From Demequina soli (lineage in GTDB: Bacteria > Actinomycetota > Actinomycetes > Actinomycetales > Demequinaceae), in NCBI RefSeq assembly GCF_000971195.1, contig NZ_BBLZ01000001.1:421460-485459 (forward strand): 64,000 nucleotides of DNA, in the 5' to 3' direction. The translations under genes were made by a program, and so were the position numbers. The notes under the pieces were generated by a model, which was given only the letters and a program-made list of their open reading frames with translations, ran no database searches and was not told the origin of the DNA. Shown one piece after another: positions 40,383 through 48,300 of this stretch; position 1 is the first letter of the stretch, and every line of letters begins with the position of its first letter.

Positions 40383-41408
40383 CTACGCGGCCGCCGGGAG
40401 CGGCTCGCGCGGGCCGTCGACGGGCTCGTCGACCGCGAGGGGCATCCCGGGCTCGACCTCGTGGGCGACGGCGGGCTCCGCCGGCTCGCCCAGGCGGATG
40501 AGCACCACGCCCGCGAGGATGAGCGCCGCGCCGCCGAACTGGATGGGCGCCGGGACCTGCCCGATGAACAGCCACGCGAAGCCGGCGGCGGCGATGACCT
40601 CGAACAGGGCGACGAACGAGCCGAGGCGGGCGCCGAGGCGGCGGGTCGCGGCGATGCCCGCGACGTAGGACACCGCACCGGAGATCGCGCCGAGCGCGAG
40701 CACCACGAGCCACGCGGGCACGGTGAAGGGCAGGAGGTGGACCTCGTTCGCGGTGAACGTCATCGGCAGGATGCCGGCCACGCCCGCGAGCGCGAGCATC
40801 GCGGTCGCGAGCACCAGGCCGCCCCACGCGAGCGCCACGGGCGGCAGCCCGGTGGAGGTGTCGGCGGAGATGACGAAGTAGACCGCGGCGCCGACCATCG
40901 CGAGCAGGGCCCAGCCCACGCCGACGAGGTCGATCGACACGGAGCCCCCGAACAGGTCGAGCAGCAGCGCGAGGCCCGCGAGCGCGAGGCCCGCGCCCGC
41001 GAGCGTGAGGACGCCGGGCCTGCTGCCCTGGACGATCCACAGGTAGCCGATCACGATCACGGGCGCCATGTACTCGACGAGCAGCGCGACGCCGACGTCG
41101 AGCGTGCCGACCGCGAGGAAGTAGAAGAGCTGCGCGCCCGCGACGGCGAAGACGCCGTACGCCACGATGGTGCCCGCGGCGCGGCGCATGAGCGCCCACC
41201 GGCCGCGCATCGTCACGATCGCGGGTCCGGCGAGCACGATCGCGGCGATCAGCACGCGCGCGAGGGTCGCGGCGCCCGCCGTCCAGCCGGCGTCGAGCAG
41301 ACCTCGGGCGAGCGACCCGGACAGGCCGAACGCGGTGGCTGACAGCAGCGCGAAGCCGATGCCGCCGAGGCGCGAGGCGCGCGCCGTGTCATGAGTCAAC
41401 GAGGTCAT
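40383..41408 (-). CDS. EamA/DMT-superfamily transporter
   Basis: 341 residues with ten hydrophobic segments in two EamA repeats (about residues 14-145 and 165-300) and a short acidic C-terminal tail. Family members export amino acids, metabolites or drugs; the substrate cannot be read from sequence. It is divergent from a CGNR zinc-finger regulator with shared CTCATGAC sites, which points to substrate-responsive control by that regulator. Confidence 0.85.
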   Translation of the reverse strand: MTSLTHDTARASRLGGIGFALLSATAFGLSGSLARGLLDAGWTAGAATLARVLIAAIVLAGPAIVTMRGRWALMRRAAGTIVAYGVFAVAGAQLFYFLAVGTLDVGVALLVEYMAPVIVIGYLWIVQGSRPGVLTLAGAGLALAGLALLLDLFGGSVSIDLVGVGWALLAMVGAAVYFVISADTSTGLPPVALAWGGLVLATAMLALAGVAGILPMTFTANEVHLLPFTVPAWLVVLALGAISGAVSYVAGIAATRRLGARLGSFVALFEVIAAAGFAWLFIGQVPAPIQFGGAALILAGVVLIRLGEPAEPAVAHEVEPGMPLAVDEPVDGPREPLPAAA

Positions 41409-41465
41409 GGCTCATGACTCTAGATGCCGAAATGGTAATGTGTCAAAATGACGTTCGCTCATGAC
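41388..41465. promoter_or_regulatory. CTCATGAC sites and leaderless promoter between EamA and CGNR genes
   Basis: The octamer CTCATGAC or its complement occurs three times: GTCATGAG at 41388-41395, and CTCATGAC at 41411-41418 and 41458-41465. The first two are inverted 15 bp apart and flank the EamA ATG; the third lies just inside the CGNR gene. TAATGT (41436-41441) ends 6 nt before the CGNR ATG. This fits autoregulation plus control of the transporter. Confidence 0.5.
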
Positions 41466-41981
41466 ACCGCCGAGGCGCTCGAGTCGGGCGTCTTCCTGTC
41501 CAACTCCGAGCTCGAGCCCGACACCCTCACCACGCTCGAGGAGCTCGTCGAGTTCTTCGAGCGCTTCGGCTACACCGGCCGCCACCCCGAGCCCGGCGAC
41601 CTCGAGCCCGTGCGCGCGATCCGCGCCCCCCTGCGCCGCCTGTTCCTGTCGAGCCGGGACGATGCGGTGCCCCAGATCAACGCGATCCTCGCCGAGCAGC
41701 GCGCGGTCCCCCGCCTGGTGCGCCACGGCGAGAGCGACTGGCACATCCACGCCACCTCGGACGACCGGCCGCTTCACGAGCGCATCCTCGTGGAGACCGC
41801 GATGGCGATGACCGACGTGGTCCGCGAGCAGGAGATGCAGCGCTTCTCGCGGTGCGCGATGGAGGACTGCGAGGGGGTCGTGCTCGACCTCAGCCGCAAC
41901 CGCTCCCGCAAGTACTGCACCGTGACGTGCACCAACCGCGCGGCCCAGGCGGCGTTCCGTGCGCGCCAGGCGGAGGACTGA
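41448..41981 (+). CDS. CGNR zinc-finger transcriptional regulator
   Basis: 177 residues. An N-terminal ABATE-type ligand-binding domain (about residues 1-120) is followed by the CGNR zinc finger with CAMEDCEGVVLDLSRNRSRK and YCTVTCTNRAAQ. CGNR proteins in actinobacteria often stand divergent to a transporter gene, as here. The likely role is sensing a small molecule and regulating the EamA exporter. Confidence 0.88.
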   Translation: MTFAHDTAEALESGVFLSNSELEPDTLTTLEELVEFFERFGYTGRHPEPGDLEPVRAIRAPLRRLFLSSRDDAVPQINAILAEQRAVPRLVRHGESDWHIHATSDDRPLHERILVETAMAMTDVVREQEMQRFSRCAMEDCEGVVLDLSRNRSRKYCTVTCTNRAAQAAFRARQAED

Positions 41982-42022
41982 TCTCCCAGGTCCGCGCCCG
42001 TCCCGCATGGGAGCATGAGGGC

Positions 42023-42628
42023 ATGCACACGTATCGCGCGCGCTCGTCCACGGTCTGGGGCTGGATCGCCATCGGCATCGGCGCGCTGGTCGCCGTCCTC
42101 CACATCCTCAGCGTCGGGATCACGCACGCGCACGGGGGCATCGGCCTGGGCGGGGCGGTCGCGCTGTTCGGCTGGGCGGCGTTCCTGCGGCCGCACGTCG
42201 CGGCCGGCGAGGACGCGGTCGAGATCCACAACGTCACGCAGACCGCATCGGTCGCCTACGCGCGCCTCGAGAGCCTCGATACGCGCTGGAGCCTCGAGGC
42301 GGTGGGCGACGACGGCACGAAGGTCGGCGCCTTCGCGGCCCCCGCCCCCGGGGCGAGGGCGGCCCGCCGGCCCGCACGCCCGGAGGAGGCCGAGTCCGCG
42401 GCCGCCGGCGTCGCGATGGTCGGGCGCGCGGGCGACCGCATCGGCACGCCGTCGGGCGACGCCGCCGCGATGGTCCGCGCGCGCTTGGACGCGTGGCGCG
42501 CCGCCCACCCCGACGCTGCCCCCGCGGCCGGCGATGCCTCGCCCGCGGTCGTGCGACGCCCCGACTGGATCGGTATCGGCGCGATGACGGCCGGTACGGC
42601 GCTGGCGATCTGGGGCGGGTTCTTCTAG
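42023..42628 (+). CDS. Membrane protein with a PH-like domain
   Basis: 201 residues with two N-terminal membrane helices (about residues 12-30 and 38-56), then RPHVAAGEDAVEIHNVTQTA, the pattern of small bacterial PH domains, a variable Ala-rich linker, and a third helix at the C-terminus (IGIGAMTAGTALAIWGGFF). Such proteins are common and unstudied in actinobacteria. No function is assigned. It is 41 bp downstream of the CGNR gene. Confidence 0.7.
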   Translation: MHTYRARSSTVWGWIAIGIGALVAVLHILSVGITHAHGGIGLGGAVALFGWAAFLRPHVAAGEDAVEIHNVTQTASVAYARLESLDTRWSLEAVGDDGTKVGAFAAPAPGARAARRPARPEEAESAAAGVAMVGRAGDRIGTPSGDAAAMVRARLDAWRAAHPDAAPAAGDASPAVVRRPDWIGIGAMTAGTALAIWGGFF

Positions 42629-42644
42629 GAGGCCCGGCCCCGCG

Positions 42645-43007
42645 TCAGCCGCGGTAGGCGGTGGCCTCGATCTCGATCCGCATCGCGGGGTCGAGCAGCG
42701 GGCACTGCTGCATGGTCGCCGCGGGCCGGACATCGCCGAACCACCGGCGCAGCACCGGCCAGCAGTCCTCGAAGTCGGCGGCGTCGGGCAGCAGGTAGCG
42801 CACGCGCACCACGTCGGTCATCGCGAAGCCGCCCTCCTCGAGCGCCGCAGCGATGGTGGCGAGGGCCGCGTCGGCCTGCTCGGCGACGTCGTCGCTCGCG
42901 GTGGAGGTGGTGCCGGACACGAACGCCCAGTCCCCCTGCACCACGGCGCGCGAGTAGGCGATGCGGTCCTCCCAGGGGCCGCCGGACGAGATCAGCTGTC
43001 GGCTCAC
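42645..43007 (-). CDS. RidA family protein
   Basis: 120 residues. GDWAFVSGTTSTASDDVAEQ and the C-terminal AMRIEIEATAYRG (the Arg is the conserved RidA residue) match the YjgF/YER057c/UK114 fold. RidA proteins hydrolyse reactive enamine/imine intermediates from PLP enzymes. This subgroup often lacks a known substrate. Confidence 0.88.
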   Translation of the reverse strand: MSRQLISSGGPWEDRIAYSRAVVQGDWAFVSGTTSTASDDVAEQADAALATIAAALEEGGFAMTDVVRVRYLLPDAADFEDCWPVLRRWFGDVRPAATMQQCPLLDPAMRIEIEATAYRG

Positions 43008-43075
43008 GACGCGAGACTACCGTCACGCACCAGGGGTAACGTCGTCCCTGGAAGGGCGACGATGCGCGACCCGGC

Positions 43076-43804
43076 TCAGGCGACCCGCGCGCGATACGCG
43101 TGGGTGCGGTAGTGCATGTCGACCGTGCCGCCGTCCGCGAGGCCCGGGGTGCGGGCGACCATCACGTCGAGTGCGGCGTCGATGTCGCGCCGGAGCGCCT
43201 CCGAGCCCGTGATGTAGCTGCTGCGCGAGCGCACGAGCGCGCGCAGCGCCTCCCCGGTGACGGCGCGCGTCCACGCGCTCTCCCACGCCTCGAGCGGACC
43301 GAGCGGCGCGGCGACGCGCGGCCCGTCGCCGTCGATGAGGCTCTCCGCCGTCGAGTGGCCGATCACCCGGGTGAGGCCCGCCATCCACGGGTCGCGCTCG
43401 TCGCGGATGTTCCAGACGAGGCCGAGCACCCCGCCGGGCGCGAGCACCCGCGCGATCTCCGCGCTGGCGGCCTCGACGTCGACCCAGTGCCACGCCTGGC
43501 CCAGCACCACGGCGGCGACGCTGCCGTCCTCGAGGGGGATCTCCTCCGCCCGACCGCGCATCGTCGCCGCGCGCGGCACATGCGCCTCAAGGGTGGCGAG
43601 CATGACGGGGTCGGGGTCCATCGCGAGGACCTCGTGGCGGGTGCGCAGAACCGACTCGGTGAGCTTGCCCGTGCCGGCACCCAGGTCCAGCACGCGCCCC
43701 TCGACGCCGTCGAGCAGCCAGGCCACCGCATCGTCCGGATAGCCGGGACGGCCGCGCGCGTAGTCGTGCGCGGCTCGCCCGAAGCTCGTCGACCGTTCGG
43801 CCAC
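43076..43804 (-). CDS. Class I SAM-dependent methyltransferase
   Basis: 242 residues from GTG at 43802-43804. FGRAAHDYARGRPGYP at the N-terminus, VLDLGAGTGKLTESVL (motif I, near residue 40), AMDPDPVMLATLE and VVLGQAWHWVDVE are typical of the methyltransferase 11/25 type. Substrate unknown. A longer start 57 bp upstream would add a non-conserved stretch and is less likely. Confidence 0.82.
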   Translation of the reverse strand: MAERSTSFGRAAHDYARGRPGYPDDAVAWLLDGVEGRVLDLGAGTGKLTESVLRTRHEVLAMDPDPVMLATLEAHVPRAATMRGRAEEIPLEDGSVAAVVLGQAWHWVDVEAASAEIARVLAPGGVLGLVWNIRDERDPWMAGLTRVIGHSTAESLIDGDGPRVAAPLGPLEAWESAWTRAVTGEALRALVRSRSSYITGSEALRRDIDAALDVMVARTPGLADGGTVDMHYRTHAYRARVA

Positions 43805-43876
43805 GATGCCACCGTACCGGCCGTCCGGGCCCGGGCGTAGCCTGGTCGGGACGACCGGCACGACGGGGAGACGGCG

Positions 43877-44290
43877 GTGACGGGGCTGGAAGGCACGGGC
43901 CTGGGGATGTGGCGGGCGGCCACCACATACGGGCTGCTGCTCCTGTTCGCGTCATGCGTGATGCCCGTCTACGGCGCCGAGCCCGTCTCGGCCGGCGGCG
44001 GCTACGTGGTCGCGCGCAGCCTGCTCCAGGTCCACGGCGGCTGGTCGGTCCTCGTGTTCGCGGCCCCGCTGATCGTCACGCTGACGATGCGGGCGCTGCT
44101 CACGTCCGGAGCGCCGTGGTCACCCGCCGCGGCGTGGGCGCTGTGGGCGGGGTTCGCGCTCGCATGCGTGCTGTCGCTGCTGACGGTCGGCGTGGCCGCG
44201 GCCCCGCTCGCGGCGCTGCTCCTGGTGATCCTGCTGCGGACCGATGCGGCGCGGGACCGGGTGGGCACCGGTCGCCGCGCGATGGCATGA
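43877..44290 (+). CDS. Small membrane protein, unknown
   Basis: 137 residues from a GTG with GGGAGA upstream. Three to four hydrophobic segments are visible (about residues 15-35, 52-72, 85-105 and 106-120). No recognised family. It lies divergent to the methyltransferase gene and converges with the next gene, leaving only 7 bp between stops. Confidence 0.65.
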   Translation: MTGLEGTGLGMWRAATTYGLLLLFASCVMPVYGAEPVSAGGGYVVARSLLQVHGGWSVLVFAAPLIVTLTMRALLTSGAPWSPAAAWALWAGFALACVLSLLTVGVAAAPLAALLLVILLRTDAARDRVGTGRRAMA

Positions 44291-44297
44291 GCCGGCG

Positions 44298-44759
44298 TCA
44301 ATACTCGCCCTTGATCACGAAGAACGAGCCCCGGATCTCCCCCGCGAGCTTCGAGCGCTGACGCGCGAACTTGAACTTCGCGGCGAGCTCCTGGGGCACA
44401 TCCATACCCTCCGAGAGCTTGAAGCCGACCGCGCGCTTGCCGCCGGCCTCGAGCGTGTACATGACGTTGAGCGCGAGGCCCGACTCGTAGAAGACGTACG
44501 AGAAGCGGATGCCGCCGGCCTCGAACTCGGTGGCCTCGAGCGGGCGCGACGCGATCACGAGGTCGCGCTCGGCGAGGATGCGGGCCACGCGATCGATCAC
44601 CTCGGGCGCCTCGTCGGCGGGTACCACCGAGAAGGCGTGGCCGTACTTGTTGGTGATGTACCGGGCCTCGTTCGCGCGGAGCCCGGCGAGCGCCTCGGCG
44701 ACCGGCGAGGACTCGAGGCCGACGGTGGAGACCTCGGTGAAGTCGACGAGGTACGGCAT
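44298..44759 (-). CDS. Conserved hypothetical protein
   Basis: 153 residues, no signal peptide or membrane helix. Mixed alpha/beta composition with ITNKYGHAFSVVPADEAPEV in the middle and GEIRGSFFVIKGEY at the end. I have no firm family assignment. It has its own ribosome binding site (AAGGGGAT before the ATG). Confidence 0.65.
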   Translation of the reverse strand: MPYLVDFTEVSTVGLESSPVAEALAGLRANEARYITNKYGHAFSVVPADEAPEVIDRVARILAERDLVIASRPLEATEFEAGGIRFSYVFYESGLALNVMYTLEAGGKRAVGFKLSEGMDVPQELAAKFKFARQRSKLAGEIRGSFFVIKGEY

Positions 44760-44814
44760 GGGGCATCCCCTTCGCTGCGGAGCACTGCGGACCGTCCCGA
44801 CAGTAGCGCGCGGC

Positions 44815-45303
44815 TCAGGCGGTGCGCACCATCCTGATCGCGGGGATCCCGTGGCCGCTCACGGTGTGCGTCTCGGCGGCGCCGTCCGGGGCGAAGCCGT
44901 GCCGCGCGTAGAAGGCGATCGCCCGCGCGTTGTCACGCCATACCCACAGGTACGCGGGCGCGTCGCCGAGCGCGGCCGCGAGCAGCGCAGCGCCGTCGCC
45001 GCTGCCATGGCGCGCGGCGACCACGTAGAGGCCCTCGAGCTCGCGCGGTGCCGGCGCCTGCGCGTGACGCCCGGAGCCCGCCGCGGCGAAGCCGACGACC
45101 TCACCCTCCGCCCGGGCGACCCATACCTCGGTCACGCCGGCGCCCACGATCTCGCGCCACCGGACGATGCGGGCCTCGAGATCGAGCCCGGCCAGCACCT
45201 GGGCGGGCAGCACCGGGTGATAGGTCTCCCGCCACGACTGGAGGTGGACGCGGGCGATGCCCGGCGCATCGTCCACGGTGGCGCGGCGGATCTCGGAGGT
45301 CAC
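44815..45303 (-). CDS. GNAT family N-acetyltransferase
   Basis: 162 residues from GTG. IRRATVDDAPGIARVHLQSWR at the N-terminus, LEGLYVVAARHGSGDGAALL (the acetyl-CoA loop, in a slightly altered R/Q-x-x-G-x-G/A form), and WRDNARAIAFYARHGF are clear GNAT motifs. The acceptor substrate is unknown. Confidence 0.85.
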   Translation of the reverse strand: MTSEIRRATVDDAPGIARVHLQSWRETYHPVLPAQVLAGLDLEARIVRWREIVGAGVTEVWVARAEGEVVGFAAAGSGRHAQAPAPRELEGLYVVAARHGSGDGAALLAAALGDAPAYLWVWRDNARAIAFYARHGFAPDGAAETHTVSGHGIPAIRMVRTA

Positions 45304-45346
45304 GCGGGCACCCTACCCGCGAGGCCCGCCGGCGCCGGCCGCTCCG

Positions 45347-45394
45347 TACGATGCTGCACGTGCCTCCCTCCCCCGCAGCCGCGGCCGCCTGATG
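45347..45394 (+). promoter_or_regulatory. Promoter and leaderless ten-codon leader ORF before the pseudouridine synthase
   Basis: TACGAT (45347-45352) is followed after 7 nt by GTG at 45360. This opens a ten-codon frame rich in Pro and Ala (V-P-P-S-P then five Ala) whose TGA overlaps the ATG of the next gene (TGATG at 45390-45394). No Shine-Dalgarno sequence is present for the main gene, so translation may depend on coupling. Confidence 0.4.
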
Positions 45395-46339
45395 CCGCTC
45401 CCCTCCCCGCTGCCGCAGCGCCACGGGCTCGACGCGTCGTGGGTGCGCACGCCCGACCACGGACCCGCCGGGCCGCCGCCGTGGACAACGATGCGGGAGT
45501 TCCTGGTGGACCGGCTGCCCGCCCACGCCGAGGTCGAGCGGCGCCTCGCCGCGGGCGAGTTCGTCGGCCAGGACGGACGGGCGTGGACCGGCGACGAGGC
45601 GTACCGGCCGCACACGTTCGTGTGGTTCCACCGCCCGCTCGCACCCGAGGAGCCGGTGCCGTTCCCCCTCGGGATCCTCGACCGCACGGACAACCTCCTG
45701 GTGGTCGACAAGCCCCACTTCATGGCAACCACCCCCCGCGGGGCGCACGTGCGCGAGACGGCGCTCGTCAAGCTCCGGCTCGCGCTCGACCTGCCGGAGC
45801 TCGCTCCCGCGCATCGCCTCGACCGGCTCACCGCGGGGGTGCTGGTGCTCACGACACGCCGCGCGTGCCGCGGCGCGTACGCCGGGGTGTTCCAGTCGCG
45901 TCAGGTGTCCAAGACGTACGAGGCGCTCGCGCCGTTCGACCCGTCCCTCGCGTTCCCCCTGCGCCTGGTGGGGCGGATCGAGAAGCGTCGCGGGAGCCTT
46001 CAGGCGTCGCTGGTGCCCGGGGACCCCAACGCGGAGACGCTGGTCGAGCTGGTGGAGGTGCGCGGGGTCCACGCGCTCTACCGGCTCACGCCGATCACGG
46101 GGAAGACGCACCAGCTGCGGCTGCAGATGGCGGACGCGGGCCTGCCGCTCGTGGGGGACCCGCTCTACCCCCACGTCCTCGCGGACGGCCCGGACGACCT
46201 CGCCTCGCCGCTGCGGCTCGTCGCGCGGCGCCTGCGGTTCACGGACCCGGTCGACGGGGTCGAGCGGGATTACGTCAGCGGCCGCGCGCTCGCGTGGCCC
46301 ACGCCGACCCGCGCGGATGCGCACCGCGCGGGAGCCTGA
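45392..46339 (+). CDS. RluA-family pseudouridine synthase
   Basis: 315 residues. LVVDKPHFMATTP and PAHRLDRLTAGVLVL (catalytic Asp in HRLD) are motif I-II of the RluA family, KTYEALAPF and TPITGKTHQLRLQMA complete the core. An N-terminal extension of about 100 residues contains an S4-like region. It modifies uridines in rRNA or tRNA; the exact target is unknown. It is the last ordinary gene before the cassette region. Confidence 0.85.
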   Translation: MPLPSPLPQRHGLDASWVRTPDHGPAGPPPWTTMREFLVDRLPAHAEVERRLAAGEFVGQDGRAWTGDEAYRPHTFVWFHRPLAPEEPVPFPLGILDRTDNLLVVDKPHFMATTPRGAHVRETALVKLRLALDLPELAPAHRLDRLTAGVLVLTTRRACRGAYAGVFQSRQVSKTYEALAPFDPSLAFPLRLVGRIEKRRGSLQASLVPGDPNAETLVELVEVRGVHALYRLTPITGKTHQLRLQMADAGLPLVGDPLYPHVLADGPDDLASPLRLVARRLRFTDPVDGVERDYVSGRALAWPTPTRADAHRAGA

Positions 46340-46382
46340 AGCCCCACGCGGTCCGGAGCCGTGCGGCCGGGGCCCGAGCACG

Positions 46383-46480
46383 TAGGTTGCTGTGCATGGG
46401 GGAGCCGCGCGATGCCCTCGACCGGCCGCGCGTCACGGCCGACGCCGCGCTGGCGCTCGACAGCCAGGGGCGCGCGTCCC
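46383..46480 (+). pseudogene. Leaderless promoter and truncated gene start at the left edge of the accessory region
   Basis: TAGGTT (46383-46388) ends 7 nt before an ATG (46396). The frame begins MGEPRDALDRPRVTADAALA and is plausible for about 28 codons. It then becomes arginine-rich and antisense to the membrane-protein gene at 46481-46804, which looks like loss of the real continuation. The same 17-nt start, TAGGTTGCTGTGC plus RTGG, recurs at 48288. A remnant of a host gene cut by the accessory region is my inference. Confidence 0.35.
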
Positions 46481-46804
46481 TCAGGCGCCGGACCGGTCGC
46501 CGATCGCGTACGAGAGCACGAACCCGAGCGCGATCACCGCGGCCACCGCGATGGTCACCAACCGTCGAGTCCCGTCGTGAGCGCATCGGGACTCGCGGTG
46601 CGACGTCGAACGAGCGCGCCACTCGTCATGCTGGAGGGGGCCACCCGGCGCGGCCCGTCGCGCTACGTCGGCACCGGCAGATCGCGCGTCACGGATGCCA
46701 TCGCGCACGCCGTAGCGGATCACCCAGTAGAGAACGTACATCGAGATCGCCCACAGGCCACCGTGTACGGTGAAGCAAGGCGCCAGGGTGACATCGCTCG
46801 ACAT
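46481..46804 (-). CDS. Small two-helix membrane protein, unknown
   Basis: 107 residues. LWAISMYVLYWVIRYGVRDG near the N-terminus and LVTIAVAAVIALGFVLSYAI near the C-terminus are hydrophobic helices separated by a basic loop. No family recognised. It starts 11 bp from the divergent gene at 46816. An in-frame start at 46849 is possible but has no hydrophobic or conserved character. Confidence 0.5.
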   Translation of the reverse strand: MSSDVTLAPCFTVHGGLWAISMYVLYWVIRYGVRDGIRDARSAGADVARRAAPGGPLQHDEWRARSTSHRESRCAHDGTRRLVTIAVAAVIALGFVLSYAIGDRSGA

Positions 46805-46815
46805 GGGGGTAGCGG

Positions 46816-47277
46816 ATGTCTGTTCGAACCGATCAGTCGCCCGAAGCACCGCCGACAGCCGTGAGGTTCGAGCGACCGATGGGCGTCGGCATCGGTGTCA
46901 CCGGGGCGATCACGATGGTCGCGCTGTCGATGCTCACACCCAGCGTGGTCCCCGTTCTCGTGATGCCCCTTGTCGCAGCCGCGCTCATCGTGGGAGCCGT
47001 GGCGATGGCAGCGTGGAACCCCACGATCGCGCTGACCGCCGCGGTCAGCGTCGCGATCGCCAACATCCTCGCCTTCGTCGCCCAGGCCGCGATCGGGCTC
47101 TCCGGAGCGCTCATCGACGACGGGACGCTCTCGAATGCCGCCACCACGTGGCTCGGCGTGCTGATCACCCTGGGCACATCGTGGCTCGTCACGAACCTCG
47201 CGGCAGCCTTCCTCGGCGGATGGCTGCTTGCGCGAATCCTTGCGCGCCGCGGATCTCGTGCCGCCGAGACGGCTTAG
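46816..47277 (+). CDS. Four-helix membrane protein, unknown
   Basis: 153 residues with four hydrophobic segments (about residues 25-45, 48-68, 75-100 and 112-142) and a basic C-terminus (ARILARRGSRAAETA). No family recognised. Its stop overlaps the stop of the extended HepT gene from the other strand. It lies just outside the leftmost repeat (R1) and may be the rest of an older cassette or host DNA. Confidence 0.55.
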   Translation: MSVRTDQSPEAPPTAVRFERPMGVGIGVTGAITMVALSMLTPSVVPVLVMPLVAAALIVGAVAMAAWNPTIALTAAVSVAIANILAFVAQAAIGLSGALIDDGTLSNAATTWLGVLITLGTSWLVTNLAAAFLGGWLLARILARRGSRAAETA

Positions 47278-47810
47278 GGCGACCCTGAGCAGGTCTCGCG
47301 GAAGGCGTCGCGGGACGCGCGCATCCAGGTGGCGTGAGGCGACGGCCGAGGCTCAGCAGACGCGGCAGGCGCCCTCTCGGCAGCTCCGGCCGGGCCGGAG
47401 CTGCACGTTGAACCTGAACTCCACCGCATTCCGCAGCCGACCAACCTCACCGCAGACTTCAGACCTCTGACGCCGAGCCACCCTCCACGTGCCGGCGTCG
47501 CCTCAGCCAGCGGTGGCAGATGGTTCTCCACCACATCTCGGATAACGTCGAGGTCGACGCCGAAGTACTGGTGGACGAGGATGTTCCGGAAGCCGCGGAT
47601 CTGGGGCCAGGCGATCTCGGGGTGTGCATCGACCACTTCCGGGGTCAGGTGGTTCGCCGCCTCGCCGATGATCTGGAGGTTGCGCTCGATCGCATCCTCC
47701 GCCGTCCCCACGACGTCGACAGCTCCCGCGTCGAGGAGGGCGACGTAACGACGACACCGGTCGATCGAATCGAGGATGTCCACGATCCGTCGCTCGACGC
47801 CTCGCGTCAC
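47274..47810 (-). CDS. hepT: HepT-like HEPN toxin (RNase), C-terminus extended through a repeat
   Basis: 178 residues from GTG at 47808-47810, overlapping mntA by 4 bp. Residues 1-105 form a HEPN domain with the RX4HXY active site R75, H80, Y82 in FRNILVHQYFG. HepT toxins cleave RNA and are silenced by MntA. The usual length is about 110-140 residues. Here residues about 122-135 are encoded by repeat R1 and the last 43 come from sequence beyond it, so the native end has been replaced. Toxicity of the long form is uncertain. Confidence 0.85.
   Translation of the reverse strand: MTRGVERRIVDILDSIDRCRRYVALLDAGAVDVVGTAEDAIERNLQIIGEAANHLTPEVVDAHPEIAWPQIRGFRNILVHQYFGVDLDVIRDVVENHLPPLAEATPARGGWLGVRGLKSAVRLVGCGMRWSSGSTCSSGPAGAAERAPAASAEPRPSPHATWMRASRDAFRETCSGSP
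47407..47445 (-). repeat. Cassette repeat R1
   Basis: Most distal copy. Consensus on the plus strand is GTTGAACCTGAACTCGACC followed by GCGTTCCGTAGCCGAACAAC; R1 differs at four positions. Read as ychF codons it gives EFRFNV but the stop is lost (CAG). It is embedded in the reading frame of hepT. Confidence 0.85.
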
Positions 47811-48136
47811 AGGACGACCGAATCCTCGACGGCCGACTTAGAGATCGGCCGCTTGAGCAGCTGCTCCGGGAACACATCGATGTCGTCACGGCCGAACAGC
47901 GCCCGGACCTCCTCGAGGAGACCGGAGGCACGCATGAAGACGTTGCCGTCGGCGGGGTCCATGTCCACGAGGATGTCGATGTCGCTGCCCGCGTGCGCCG
48001 TTCCACGCGCGACGGAGCCGAACAATCTTGGACGAGTCGCCCCGTAGCGCGCCAGCAGCGCGTCGAACTCCTCGCGACGCGCGTCGATGAGCCCGCGCAG
48101 CGCGAGCGTCTCGGGCGTCACGTCGACCTCGGACAT
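47807..48136 (-). CDS. mntA: MntA-like minimal nucleotidyltransferase antitoxin
   Basis: 109 residues. LFGSVARGTAHAGSDIDILV (residues 39-57) is the GSxARG...SDxD motif of minimal nucleotidyltransferases, with a third Asp near residue 88. MntA AMPylates the HepT tyrosine next to the HEPN active site and neutralises it. The gene overlaps hepT (antitoxin first), and its ATG is 60 bp from repeat R2. It is one complete cassette with hepT. Confidence 0.88.
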   Translation of the reverse strand: MSEVDVTPETLALRGLIDARREEFDALLARYGATRPRLFGSVARGTAHAGSDIDILVDMDPADGNVFMRASGLLEEVRALFGRDDIDVFPEQLLKRPISKSAVEDSVVL

Positions 48137-48195
48137 AGGCCCAGGATAACGAGGCCCACCGAGACAGGCGAGGACGCTGCTCCTGGCCGCCAGAG

Positions 48196-48252
48196 GTTGA
48201 ACGGGAACTAGACGTTGAACCTGAACTCGACCGCGTTCCGTAGCCGAACAAC
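48196..48252 (-). repeat. Cassette repeat R2 with upstream tandem unit
   Basis: The 39-bp core (48214-48252) is identical to the consensus. It is preceded by GTTGAACGGGAACTAGAC (48196-48213), an 18-bp relative of the core start. In ychF frame the core plus flank spell EFRFNV then TAG. Confidence 0.9.
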
Positions 48253-48300
48253 CACTGAGGTCCTGCACGCAGCTGATCGGCTGCGCGTAGGTTGCTGTGC

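Noticed and set aside
46816-46850. tRNA T-loop-like TTCGAACCG
   Set aside because: No acceptor or anticodon stems around it; it lies in the N-terminal codons of a membrane protein gene.
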